Below, piece after piece: positions 8,012 through 15,305 of a stretch of DNA of 33,417 nucleotides. The notes under the pieces are model-generated. The model searched no databases, was not told where the DNA came from, and was given only the letters and a program-made list of their open reading frames with translations. The translations under genes were made by a program, and so were the position numbers. The stretch lies in assembly GCA_048173955.1 (NCBI GenBank), contig DBEYOB010000014.1, positions 1 through 33,417 of the forward strand, given 5' to 3'. This DNA comes from CAZUFB01 sp048173955. GTDB lineage: Bacteria > Actinomycetota > Coriobacteriia > Coriobacteriales > UMGS124. Position 1 is the stretch's first letter, and every line of letters starts with the position of its first letter.

Positions 8012-8113
8012 GAAATAGACATGTTATCTGTGCAAAAGTTGCCCGAGTGAATGCCAAAACGGAGGACACTGCAGGTCAAGGCAAAGGTGCATGTTGGCAA
8101 AGCTGTCTATTTC
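8012..8113. repeat. Inverted repeat in an AT-rich island after recQ
   Basis: The 554-bp gap between recQ and the flavoprotein gene starts GC-rich and structureless, then turns into an AT-rich island at about 7996-8140. There GAAATAGACA (8012-8021) and TGTCTATTTC (8104-8113) form a perfect 10-bp inverted repeat; flanking TTT/AAA extends it with one bulged base. A nested TTGCC / GGCAA pair lies inside. No convincing coding frame is present. It may be the remnant of a small mobile element or a structured RNA. Confidence 0.4.
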
Positions 8114-8141
8114 GCAAATATAATTACCAATATAGCAATTA

Positions 8142-8170
8142 GGGCGGCGCGGAGTTGTTCCGCGCCGCCC
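8142..8170. terminator. Bidirectional terminator between recQ and the flavoprotein gene
   Basis: A perfect 12-bp stem, GGGCGGCGCGGA / TCCGCGCCGCCC, with loop GTTGT sits between converging genes. AT-rich sequence follows on the minus strand, fitting termination of the flavoprotein transcript. Confidence 0.6.
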
Positions 8171-8342
8171 CTCGCCGTTCTAGTATGCGTTCACTCGACC
8201 GCGATTTGCACGCATCGGGCGTTTTTCAGGTGCAGGATGCCGGATGCGGCATGCGCTCGGCCATCCCGACCCCGCGTCTGGTCGCCCCAGCCTCCACACC
8301 CAATCGTCCCTGATCCCGCGGTCATCCAGCCTTCGCGCAGCG

Positions 8343-9815
8343 TTACGCAATCGCCGCGGCGGCCTTCTGACCTGCATTGATGCCCATGACGGTGATGTCG
8401 CAGATGGCGTTGCCGCCGATGCGGTTGGCGCCGTGGATGCCGCCGGTCACCTCGCCGGCAGCGTACAGGCCGGGGATGGTGTTGCCCATGATGTCCATGG
8501 CCTGGTTGTCGGTGTTGATGCGCACGCCGCCCATGCAGTGGTGGATGCCGGGGTACACGGGGATGGCGTAGAACGGCGCAGTCTCGAGCGGCTCGACGAA
8601 GCCGGTCGTGCGGCCGAACGGGTCCTCGGCGCCGCCGACGCTCTGGTTGTAGGTGTCGACCGTCGCCTGCAGCGCGTCGGCCGGGATGCCGAGCGCGTCG
8701 GCCAGACCGGCCAGGTCGTCGGCCTTGATGCTCATCTCGCGGTTCTCGTAGCCGGCGCAGGCGCCGTTGTTGTCGTAGACGGTCTGGTCGTAGACGACCC
8801 AGATCTGTCCGCTGTCCTGCTCGAGCTCGGCGGCCGACACGACGTCGCGGGTGTCCATCTCGTTGATGAAGCGCTCGCCGGCGTTGTTCACCAGGATGGC
8901 GCCGCCGCCGCGGACCCCCTCGGCGATGAGCGAGCCGTCGGCGTAGACGGTGGGGTGGATCTGGATCTGGCTCATCTGGATGAGGTTGGCACCGGCCTTC
9001 TGCGCCATGACCATGCCGTCGCCGGTGATGCTGGGGGCGTTCGTGGAAACGAACGTGGCGAGGTCGGGACGGTACTCGGTGATCATGTCGGGGTTGGAGC
9101 CGAAGCCGCCGGAGCACAGGATGACGGCCTTGGCGCCGTAGGTGGAGCCGTCCTCGCAGGCGACGCCGCACACCGCGCCGGTCTCGTCCTGCACGAGCTC
9201 GGTCGCGCGGACGTTGTAGACGACCTCGATGCCGGCGTCCTCGACGGCCGTGGTCATGGCCGGAACGTAGGAGGCGCCGATGGCCGACCCGTCGGTGGGA
9301 CGGTGGCAGCGCTGCACCGACATGCCGCCGGTGGTGGTGATGTTGTCGAGCACCAGGCCGTGGGCGGTGAGCCAGTCGATGGCGGCGGCGGAGCCCTCGC
9401 ACATCGTGGTCACAAGGTCCACGTTGCCCCAGTTGTTGCCGCCGACCAGCGTCTCGCTGATGAACAGGTCGGTCGAGTCCTCGATGCCCTGCTCCTTCTG
9501 GTAGGTGGTCTCGGAGGCGTTCATGCCCGACGAGGAGTAGCTCGTGTTGCCGCCCGAGAAGGCACCCTTTTCAAGGATGATGATCTTCTCGACGCCGGCC
9601 TCCTTGGCGGCCAGCGCGGCGCACATGCCCGCGCCGCCCATGCCCACGACGACGATGTCGTAGTCGCCGCCGGCAGCGGCCTCGTCGGTGGCCTCGTCGG
9701 CCGCGGCTTCCTCGGCCTCGTCGGCGAACGCCGAGACGGCGCCCATGCCCAGGGCGGCCGCGGCCACGGTCGCGGCACCGACGAACGTGCGACGGTTCAT
9801 CTTGATGTCTGCCAT
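8343..9815 (-). CDS. Tat-exported fumarate-reductase-type FAD flavoprotein
   Basis: A soluble, exported terminal reductase of the flavocytochrome c/fumarate reductase flavin-domain family. The 490-residue protein begins with a Tat signal (NRRTFVGAATVAAAALGMG, cleavage near AFA-DEA) and an acidic Ala-rich linker. The FAD motif VVVGMGGAGMCAALAAKEAG follows, then SGGNTSYSSSGMNA. Fumarate-reductase active-site signatures are kept: QIQIHPTVY, EGVRGGGAILVNN, GIHHCMGGVRI, and the C-terminal AAGEVTGGIHGANRIGGNA with its Arg. There is no fused FMN-binding or heme domain, so electrons must come from a partner. AAAGGAGC precedes the ATG. A TATACT -10-like box lies about 80 bases upstream. Fumarate or a related unsaturated carboxylate is the likely acceptor. 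Confidence 0.9.
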   Translation of the reverse strand: MADIKMNRRTFVGAATVAAAALGMGAVSAFADEAEEAAADEATDEAAAGGDYDIVVVGMGGAGMCAALAAKEAGVEKIIILEKGAFSGGNTSYSSSGMNASETTYQKEQGIEDSTDLFISETLVGGNNWGNVDLVTTMCEGSAAAIDWLTAHGLVLDNITTTGGMSVQRCHRPTDGSAIGASYVPAMTTAVEDAGIEVVYNVRATELVQDETGAVCGVACEDGSTYGAKAVILCSGGFGSNPDMITEYRPDLATFVSTNAPSITGDGMVMAQKAGANLIQMSQIQIHPTVYADGSLIAEGVRGGGAILVNNAGERFINEMDTRDVVSAAELEQDSGQIWVVYDQTVYDNNGACAGYENREMSIKADDLAGLADALGIPADALQATVDTYNQSVGGAEDPFGRTTGFVEPLETAPFYAIPVYPGIHHCMGGVRINTDNQAMDIMGNTIPGLYAAGEVTGGIHGANRIGGNAICDITVMGINAGQKAAAAIA

Positions 9816-10041
9816 AGGTGATGCTCCTTTGCAGATGTGCGGCGCTTGCGCGCACGCGAGGTTCGGCGACCATTTCGCCGTTCAGCGCGCAGTATAGGCC
9901 TCTCGCGGAGCGCTGGTCTACGGTTTTGCACGAAAGCGGCATGTTTGCCGATGAAATTTAACCGTCTGTTGACCGACGGGTTGACATATCGGGCAAATCA
10001 TGTTGCGACGCCCGCCGGACGGCCCATCGGAGACTGTCGCC

Positions 10042-10105
10042 CAGATTTGCCCGTGCGGGGATTTGTCTGCACCGGGACTTGTCCGCACCGGGACTTGCCC
10101 GCACC
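10042..10105. repeat. 16-bp tandem repeats between the flavoprotein and MoeA genes
   Basis: The 389-bp gap 9816-10204 holds three adjacent 16-bp units of the form GGGACTTGYCCGCACC (10058-10073, 10074-10089, 10090-10105), with one degenerate unit before them. The first unit differs at a few bases. No function is evident; copy number probably varies by slippage. The rest of the gap shows only the flavoprotein upstream region. Confidence 0.6.
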
Positions 10106-10204
10106 GGACCGCAGCCGGCCTGCCGCCCAGCGGCCTGCACCCCTGCGGTCCGGTTTCCGCCGCGGCCCGGCTGTTCCTGCAGTTCGGTTGCCGCAGCAGC
10201 CCGG

Positions 10205-11512
10205 CTATCCCCGCAACTCGACTTCGATGACGTCTCCCGCCCGGGGCGGCCTCTTGCGGTCGAGCGGGTAGTAGGCGTCGCAGCCGTCGAGCGCGACGAG
10301 GCTGCCGCGCGCCGCGATCGGTGTCGCCTCGAGCGTGCCGTCGGCGCTCTCGCCGAGCCGCACGAACTGGATGGCGTAGAACGGCGCGTCCCGCTCGATG
10401 CGCGGGCGCTCCTCGCCGCCGGCTTGCACGGATGCGAGTTTGCCGTCCCGGTCGCCTGCGCCTGCGCCCGTTCCCGTTCCCGGCTTGCTTCCGGGTCCTC
10501 CCGCCGGGAACTCCGCCACGAGGCGGGCGAACGCGCGCTTCGGTTCGGGCGAGCGCCCGTACCAGACGTCGATGAGCGGCTTCAGGTAGAAATCGGTCGT
10601 GAACGCCGCACCGAACGACGGCCCGCTGATGCCCACGATGGGCGTGCCGTCGACCAGGGCGTAGCTCGAGTGATGGCCCGGGCCGTGGTTCGTCTCGTGG
10701 TTGAACACCTGGCCGATCCGCTCGAGCAGCTCCATCGTCCAGTCGTCCGAGCCTTTGGAGGAGCCGGCGTTGAGCACGACGATGTCCGCCTCGGTGCATG
10801 CGCGGTGGATGGCCGCCTCGATCTGGACGGGGTCGTCGGGGACGATGGGCAGCACGGCGGGCTCGCCTCCCCAGGCGAGGACCTTGCCGCGCACGACGAC
10901 GCTGTTCGACTCGATGTTCTTGCCGCGGGGTACCTCGGCGCCGGCGGGCACGAGCTCGTTGCCGGTGGGGATGAACGCCACCCGCGGCCGTGCCACCACG
11001 CGGACCGACGTGTGGCCCGCTGCGGCGAGCGCGGCGGCGATGGAAGGCGTCACGAGGGTTCCGGCGGTCGCCACCAGGTCGCCCTCGCGCATGCGCGAGC
11101 CGGCGGGGGAGGTGCCGGCGAAGCGGCGGCTCGGCGGCAGGACAATCTGCTCGAGCGTCGTGTTGTCGGCGCTCACCACGGCGTTCTCGATGGCGATGGC
11201 GGTGTCGAAGCCCTCGGGCATCCCGACGCCGGTGTTGGCGAACTGCCATTCGACGCCGCGCGTCCAGCCCGAGATGTCGGGCATCGAACCCTCCGCCTGC
11301 TCGAAGTCGCTCCAGCGCAGGGCGATCGAGTCCATGTTGCAGGTGAGGCAGTTGGGCATCGTCACCAAGGCGAGCGCGTCTTCGGCGAGCGTGCGTCCGA
11401 ACGCCTGCTCGAGCGGCACCTCATCGACGCCGGGCGCGAACGTGCAGTGGGCGAGCATCGTCGCGACGGCTTCCTCGCGGCTGAGCTCGATGTGGTTGGA
11501 GTGATCGCGCAT
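10205..11512 (-). CDS. moeA: Divergent MoeA-type molybdopterin molybdotransferase
   Basis: MoeA inserts molybdenum into adenylylated molybdopterin. The 435-residue protein keeps the family layout: N-terminal region ELSREEAVATML and VPLEQAFGRTLAED, MPNCLTCNMDSIALRW, the MPT-binding IPTGNELVPAGAEV, and LNAGSSKGSDDWT. Two normally strong C-terminal motifs are altered: the PGKP loop reads HGPGHHSSYA and the GLPGNPVSA loop reads GISGPSFGAAF. A Gly/Ala insert (GTGTGAGAGDRDG) separates the C-terminal domain. ATG 11512 follows GGAAGG. The variation may reflect a specialised branch serving one class of molybdoenzyme, common in anaerobic respiration of these bacteria; that is inference. No molybdoenzyme is in the window. 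Confidence 0.82.
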   Translation of the reverse strand: MRDHSNHIELSREEAVATMLAHCTFAPGVDEVPLEQAFGRTLAEDALALVTMPNCLTCNMDSIALRWSDFEQAEGSMPDISGWTRGVEWQFANTGVGMPEGFDTAIAIENAVVSADNTTLEQIVLPPSRRFAGTSPAGSRMREGDLVATAGTLVTPSIAAALAAAGHTSVRVVARPRVAFIPTGNELVPAGAEVPRGKNIESNSVVVRGKVLAWGGEPAVLPIVPDDPVQIEAAIHRACTEADIVVLNAGSSKGSDDWTMELLERIGQVFNHETNHGPGHHSSYALVDGTPIVGISGPSFGAAFTTDFYLKPLIDVWYGRSPEPKRAFARLVAEFPAGGPGSKPGTGTGAGAGDRDGKLASVQAGGEERPRIERDAPFYAIQFVRLGESADGTLEATPIAARGSLVALDGCDAYYPLDRKRPPRAGDVIEVELRG

Positions 11513-11561
11513 GATGGTGCCTTCCTTCCCAAGGATGTCGGTTCCGCCCATGTCTGTGCGC

Positions 11562-11587
11562 GGGGCGTCTCCGCGGGGCGTCTCCGC
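11562..11587. repeat. Two tandem 13-bp units upstream of moeA
   Basis: GGGGCGTCTCCGC occurs twice head to tail, 50-75 bases upstream of the moeA start, inside its probable leader. Each unit can form a small GC stem; a regulatory role is possible but unsupported. Confidence 0.4.
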
Positions 11588-11803
11588 AGGTGGGGTCCGC
11601 CTTACGGGGTGATGATAGCCCAAACGGGGGGACGGTGCGGGGCGGTTTCCGGGGCAGTTTACCGACGGCGGACGAAGAGCGGTGACGTGGATCGGGCAAG
11701 TGATGAGGGCGGGGCCAGGGGACGAGAACCCAAGGGATGGGCGGCTGCGGCCGAGAGGGGTCCTGCGTATGCAGCGGAATATAAATAGTGGTAATTTTAC
11801 CAA

Positions 11804-11972
11804 AATCGGAAGGATTGCACGAGCTGACATGGAGTCAGGGGCCATATCGCGCGATGGGCACAATAAATCAAATAGCTCATAAACGTCTGACCTGCACTTT
11901 TACGAACGGACGAAATGCGGTCAGGGCATTGACGTACAAAACGAAGGTTTTTGGCGTGCAATCCGTTCGATT
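11804..11972. repeat. 169-bp inverted-repeat AT-rich island
   Basis: In the 746-bp gap between moeA and the thioesterase gene, an AT-rich island (about 11775-12000) is bounded by AATCGGAAGGATTGCACG (11804-11821) and CGTGCAATCCGTTCGATT (11955-11972), which pair at 16 of 18 positions; weaker pairing continues outward. Inside are a CTGAC/GTCAG hairpin and a CTGACC-TGCA / TGC-GGTCAG hairpin. The right arm is preceded by GGTTTTTGGC, a 10-mer also present in the 243-bp elements. No protein is encoded. It is likely a small mobile or structured element. Confidence 0.5.
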
Positions 11973-12258
11973 ATGGCAACAAATAGAAGATTGATAATCT
12001 AGCCACCCATTTACCCACGCCGCCGGCGGCCCCGCCGCCCGTCCCTCCGCCCATCCCTCCGCCCGCCTCCCCGCGTGGTCCCACGGACCTCGCGGTTCGC
12101 GCCTCGGCGCAGATATGGTGATTTGCCTGCCGGACGGCGATGTTCCAAAGGCGGAAACAAGATTCGGGCACCATGGAGAACGTCAACCGCATCGTCCCCG
12201 GCCGTCGCGCGCTCGACAGACGGCGGCGCGGGAGGGCGAACGAGCCACGGAGGAACCC

Positions 12259-12666
12259 ATGCGCCTGTACGAACAGCTCAACATCGAAAACGTCAAGCTT
12301 GAGCCCACCGAGGGCATCACCCGCGTCAAAGTGGTCGAGGAAATGCTGCAGCCCAACGGTATCCTGCACGGCGGCATCAGCGCCTATCTTGCCGAGAACT
12401 GCGCCAACCAGGCCGCCATCACCGGCTTCTCGCCCGAGGAGGCCTGGCCTGTAGGCCTCAACCTCGAGTCGACGCACCTGCTCCCCGTCGAGCTCGGCGA
12501 CACGATCGAGACCCATGCGACGATGCTGCGCGGCGGCGGGCGCACCCAGGTGTGGCGCGTCGAGCAGGTCCGCCTGTCCGACGGCGAGCTGTTCAACGTG
12601 TCGCAGCTCACCATCTACGTGAAGCGCTTCAAGAAGCCGGCCCCTGCGGCCCCCGCCGCCGAGTAG
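12259..12666 (+). CDS. Hotdog-fold (PaaI-like) acyl-CoA thioesterase
   Basis: A 135-residue single-domain hotdog protein, the usual size for PaaI/DHNA-CoA-type thioesterases, which hydrolyse aromatic or other acyl-CoAs. The signature QPNGILHGGISAYLAENCANQ matches the family's helix with HGG and a catalytic acidic residue; GLNLESTHLLPVELGD and QVWRVEQVRLSDGELFNVSQLTIYV supply the strands. The ATG at 12259 has ACGGAGGAA in front. An in-frame upstream ATG at 12115 would add an unrelated, Arg-rich stretch and is rejected. The C-terminal Pro/Ala tail is not conserved. Neighbours give no clue to the substrate; menaquinone (DHNA-CoA) is one possibility. Confidence 0.85.
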   Translation: MRLYEQLNIENVKLEPTEGITRVKVVEEMLQPNGILHGGISAYLAENCANQAAITGFSPEEAWPVGLNLESTHLLPVELGDTIETHATMLRGGGRTQVWRVEQVRLSDGELFNVSQLTIYVKRFKKPAPAAPAAE

Positions 12667-12678
12667 CGGGTCTGGTCT

Positions 12679-12723
12679 GGGCGGTCCCCGGGTCTGGTCC
12701 GGGCCGGCGCGGTGGGACCGCCC
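12679..12723 (+). terminator. Terminator-like hairpin after the thioesterase gene
   Basis: A perfect 10-bp stem GGGCGGTCCC / GGGACCGCCC lies 12 bases after the stop codon. It overlaps two direct copies of GGGTCTGGTC. No T-run follows. Confidence 0.45.
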
Positions 12724-12823
12724 GACCCGGCCGGCAGGCAGGCCCCGGATGCGGCCGCACCGTCCTGAATGCTGTTTAGATAGTATCGAATATACTGCCA
12801 AGAATATTCATCGAAAAAAGTCC

Positions 12824-12852
12824 TTGCAATCCTCGGTACGGGAGACTACTAT
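12824..12852 (+). promoter_or_regulatory. Promoter of the riboflavin operon
   Basis: TTGCAA (12824-12829) and TACTAT (12847-12852) are separated by exactly 17 bp, close to the vegetative consensus. Transcription would begin near 12859, about 15 bases before the FMN riboswitch. A small palindrome AGTAT-CGAAT-ATACT lies further upstream. Confidence 0.65.
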
Positions 12853-12873
12853 GCGTCTCAGCATAGTCATCTG

Positions 12874-13012
12874 TTCAGGGCGAGGTGCAATCCCTCACTG
12901 GCGGTGATGGGCGGCTCCGGCACGGTGCGCGCCCCAAGTCCGCGAGCCCCGATAGGGGCAGGATCTGGTGGGAATCCAGGACCAACGGTTACAGTCCGGA
13001 TGGAAGAGCAGC
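12874..13012 (+). ncRNA. FMN riboswitch (RFN element)
   Basis: The conserved RFN blocks appear in order: TTCAGGGCGAGGTGCAATCC, CTCACTGGCGGTGATG, AAGTCCGCGAGCCCC, GGGCAGGATCTGGTG, GGAATCCAGGACCAACGGT, and ACAGTCCGGATGGAAGAG. The first and last blocks form the closing P1 region. FMN binding represses downstream rib genes in this class. It lies directly in front of ribD, with a terminator hairpin at 13080-13115 in the expression platform. Confidence 0.97.
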
Positions 13013-13079
13013 GAATGACGCGAGGAATGCAGCGGGAGGCCGGGGGCCGCCCGCCCCGTTCGCGCATTCAGATTCCATG

Positions 13080-13115
13080 AGCCCGCAGGCAGATGTCCCG
13101 GCGGGCTTTTCTTTT
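13080..13115 (+). terminator. FMN-riboswitch terminator
   Basis: AGCCCGC (13080-13086) pairs with GCGGGCT (13101-13107), followed by TTTTCTTTT. An upstream GCCCGCC (13049-13055) is complementary to GGCGGGC (13100-13106), so it could capture the same right arm and serve as the alternative, read-through fold when FMN is scarce. The competing fold is inferred from base pairing only. Confidence 0.8.
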
Positions 13116-13168
13116 GCCCTGAGAGCCTGCCGGAACACCGGCGTGCCGGCTCGAAGGGGAGGCCTACG

Positions 13169-14470
13169 TTGCCTGTCGAGGAGCGTTACATGCGCCGCGC
13201 GCTTGAGCTGGCGCTGCGCGGTGCGGGGCGTACGAACCCGAACCCGCTGGTCGGCGCGGTGCTCGTGCGCGACGGACGCGTGATCGGCGAGGGGTGGCAC
13301 CGCCGCTACGGGGACCTGCACGCCGAGCGCGAGGCGCTACGCGACTGCCGGGCGCGCGGAGAGGACCCGCGGGGCGCGACGATGTACGTCACGCTCGAGC
13401 CGTGCAGCCACCATGGCCACCAGCCCCCGTGTGCCGACGCCCTGGCCGACGCCGGCATCGCACGCGCGGTGATCGGGTCGCGCGACCCCAACCCGCTCGT
13501 GGCGGGGCGCGGCGTCGAGTGGCTGCGCACGGCGGGCGTCGAGGTGGCCGAGGATGTCATGCGCTCGGAGTGCGATGCCGTCAACCAGGTCTTTTTCCAC
13601 TACATCACCACCAAGACGTCCTACGTGCTGGCAAAGTGGGCCATGACGGCGGACGGCCGCATCGCCTGCGCCTCGGGCGACAGCCGCTGGGTGAGCGGGG
13701 AGGCCGCGCGGCGCCACGGCCACCTGCTGCGCAACCGCCTTGCGGCGATCATGGTCGGCGTCGGCACGGTCGCGGCGGACGATCCCCTGCTTACCTGCCG
13801 CGTCGCGGGCGGGCGCAACCCCGTGCGCGTCGTGTGCGACACGCACCTGTCGATCCCCCTCGGCAGCAGGCTCGTCGAGAGCGCGGGGGAGGTGCCGCTG
13901 CTCGTGGCCTGCGCAAGCGGGGGAATCAGCCCGGACGGACGGGAGAACGCCCGCGGCGGCGCCGACGACGCCCGCGCGAAGGCGGATGCCCTGCGTGCCC
14001 GCGGCGTCGAGGTCGTGGGCGTGCCGCCGGATGCGTCCGGCCGCGTCGACCTGCGCGCGCTGATGTGCGAGCTGGCCGCCCGCGAGATCGACTCCGTGCT
14101 GCTCGAAGGGGGTGCGCGCCTGCATGCCGCGGCGTTTGCGGCCGGCGTGGTCGACGAGGTGGCGACCTACGTCGCCCCCAAGGTCGTGGGTGGGGCGGGC
14201 GCACTGGGACCCGTGGGCGGGGAGGGTGCCGTCCGTATGGCCGACGCCCTCGCGCTGGGCGCACCCCGCGTCGGGTTCCTCGGCGACGACGTGTGCGTCG
14301 CATGGCGCGCGGGGGAGGGCGCGCGCGACCCTGCCGCGGCGTGCGTGGCGACCGGGCCGCTCGGTTTGGACGACGCGCTCGCCCCGGACGATTCGGCCAC
14401 GCGGGATTTCGGCTCTGCCGCTTCGGGCGAGGCGGCCGCGCGCGTTCGCGGTTCTGCGGGGAGGTGCTGA
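13169..14470 (+). CDS. ribD: Bifunctional pyrimidine deaminase/reductase RibD
   Basis: Second and third steps of riboflavin synthesis: deamination of the GTP-derived pyrimidine, then NADPH reduction of its ribose. The N-terminal deaminase domain has the zinc motifs HAE (in DLHAEREAL) and LEPCSHHGHQPPC. The C-terminal reductase domain has KWAMTADGRIA and GVGTVAADDPLLTCR. The 433-residue length is above the usual ~365 because of a Gly/Ala-rich insert and a ~50-residue low-complexity C-terminal extension after VCVAWRAGEG. Start is TTG 13169 with AAGGGGAGG upstream, giving the usual EERYMRRALELA N-terminus; ATG 13190 is possible. First gene after the riboswitch. Confidence 0.95.
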   Translation: MPVEERYMRRALELALRGAGRTNPNPLVGAVLVRDGRVIGEGWHRRYGDLHAEREALRDCRARGEDPRGATMYVTLEPCSHHGHQPPCADALADAGIARAVIGSRDPNPLVAGRGVEWLRTAGVEVAEDVMRSECDAVNQVFFHYITTKTSYVLAKWAMTADGRIACASGDSRWVSGEAARRHGHLLRNRLAAIMVGVGTVAADDPLLTCRVAGGRNPVRVVCDTHLSIPLGSRLVESAGEVPLLVACASGGISPDGRENARGGADDARAKADALRARGVEVVGVPPDASGRVDLRALMCELAAREIDSVLLEGGARLHAAAFAAGVVDEVATYVAPKVVGGAGALGPVGGEGAVRMADALALGAPRVGFLGDDVCVAWRAGEGARDPAAACVATGPLGLDDALAPDDSATRDFGSAASGEAAARVRGSAGRC

Positions 14471-14473
14471 GCG

Positions 14474-15166
14474 ATGTTCACCGGTATCGTCGAAGAGGTC
14501 GGCCTCGTCCTCGCCGTGCCCGCGCCGGGCCATGCGGGCGAGCTGTCCCTGGAGGGCCGCACGGTGTGCGAGGGGACGCGCCTGGGCGACTCCATCGCGG
14601 TCAACGGCGTGTGCCTGACGGTGACGGGGCTGGGAGGAGCGGGGCGCTTTTCGGTCGACGTCATGCCCGAGACGCTGCGGCGTTCGAACCTCGGTTCGCT
14701 GCGCGCGGGTTCGCGCGTGAACCTCGAGCGCGCCATGGCGGCCGACGGCAGGTTCGGCGGCCACATCGTGAGCGGGCACATCGACGGGTGCGGACGGGTG
14801 CGCTCCCGCGCCGCAGACCAGAACGCCGTGCGCGTCCGCATCGACTGCCCGCGGGACATCCTCCGCCTGGTCGTCGAGAAGGGGTCCGTCGCGGTCGACG
14901 GCATCAGCCTCACGGTGTCGCGCCTGTTCGACGACGGGTTTGAGGTTTCGGTCATCCCGCACACCGCCGCGAACACGACCCTGCTCTCGAGCGCGGCGGG
15001 GGACGCGGTGAACCTCGAGAACGACGTGGTGGGGAAGTACGTCCAGCGCCTGCTCCTCGCCGGCGGCGACCCCTCGGCGGGAATGCGGACAGACGGGGGC
15101 TGCGCCGACGCGGGTTCCGTCGCGGGTCCCATCACCTGGGAGTATTTGAGCGCGCGGGGGTTCTAG
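14474..15166 (+). CDS. ribE: Riboflavin synthase, alpha subunit
   Basis: Dismutates two 6,7-dimethyl-8-ribityllumazine molecules to riboflavin. The 230-residue protein has the two duplicated barrel domains: MFTGIVEEVG with GDSIAVNGVCLTV in the first, and GGHIVSGHIDGCG with GSVAVDGISLTV in the second, plus VIPHTAANTT and NLENDVVGKYVQR near the end. A ~30-residue tail follows. It starts three bases after ribD, with GGGGAGG inside the ribD end, so the two are translated together. The symbol varies between species (ribC/ribE). Confidence 0.96.
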   Translation: MFTGIVEEVGLVLAVPAPGHAGELSLEGRTVCEGTRLGDSIAVNGVCLTVTGLGGAGRFSVDVMPETLRRSNLGSLRAGSRVNLERAMAADGRFGGHIVSGHIDGCGRVRSRAADQNAVRVRIDCPRDILRLVVEKGSVAVDGISLTVSRLFDDGFEVSVIPHTAANTTLLSSAAGDAVNLENDVVGKYVQRLLLAGGDPSAGMRTDGGCADAGSVAGPITWEYLSARGF

Positions 15167-15261
15167 CGGCACCGGGCGCCCGACGGGTTCGCCAGCTGGC
15201 CTGCCGACGGGGCCTCCCGGCGGCGCCGCAAGGGGTCGCCCTGCTGTAAATACTTTAATAA

Positions 15262-15297
15262 TTGATAAATTTTACGCAATGTATCAAACGAAAGGAA
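15262..15297 (+). promoter_or_regulatory. AT-rich leader with inverted repeat before ribBA
   Basis: The 139-bp ribE-ribBA gap ends in an AT-rich stretch holding TTGATA (15262-15267) and TATCAA (15282-15287) as a 6-bp inverted repeat, then the ribosome site AAAGGAAG (15290-15297). An internal promoter or operator is plausible; no clear -35/-10 pair is seen. Confidence 0.35.
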
Positions 15298-15305
15298 GAT
15301 GCAAT

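Noticed and set aside
8051..8380. Possible small gene after recQ
   Set aside because: It runs through the terminator hairpin and into the flavoprotein gene on the other strand, and has no recognisable domain.
10042..10105. CRISPR array
   Set aside because: The repeats are 16 bp and directly adjacent, with no spacers and no cas genes nearby.
11513..11640. Molybdenum-cofactor riboswitch before moeA
   Set aside because: The leader holds only a 13-bp tandem duplication; I cannot match the conserved blocks of that RNA.
12115..12258. Longer N-terminus for the thioesterase
   Set aside because: The added residues are Arg/Ser-rich, have no hotdog character, and the strong ribosome site serves ATG 12259.
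13337..15172. Minus-strand open frame opposite ribD and ribE
   Set aside because: Shadow of two clearly identified riboflavin genes; no family features.
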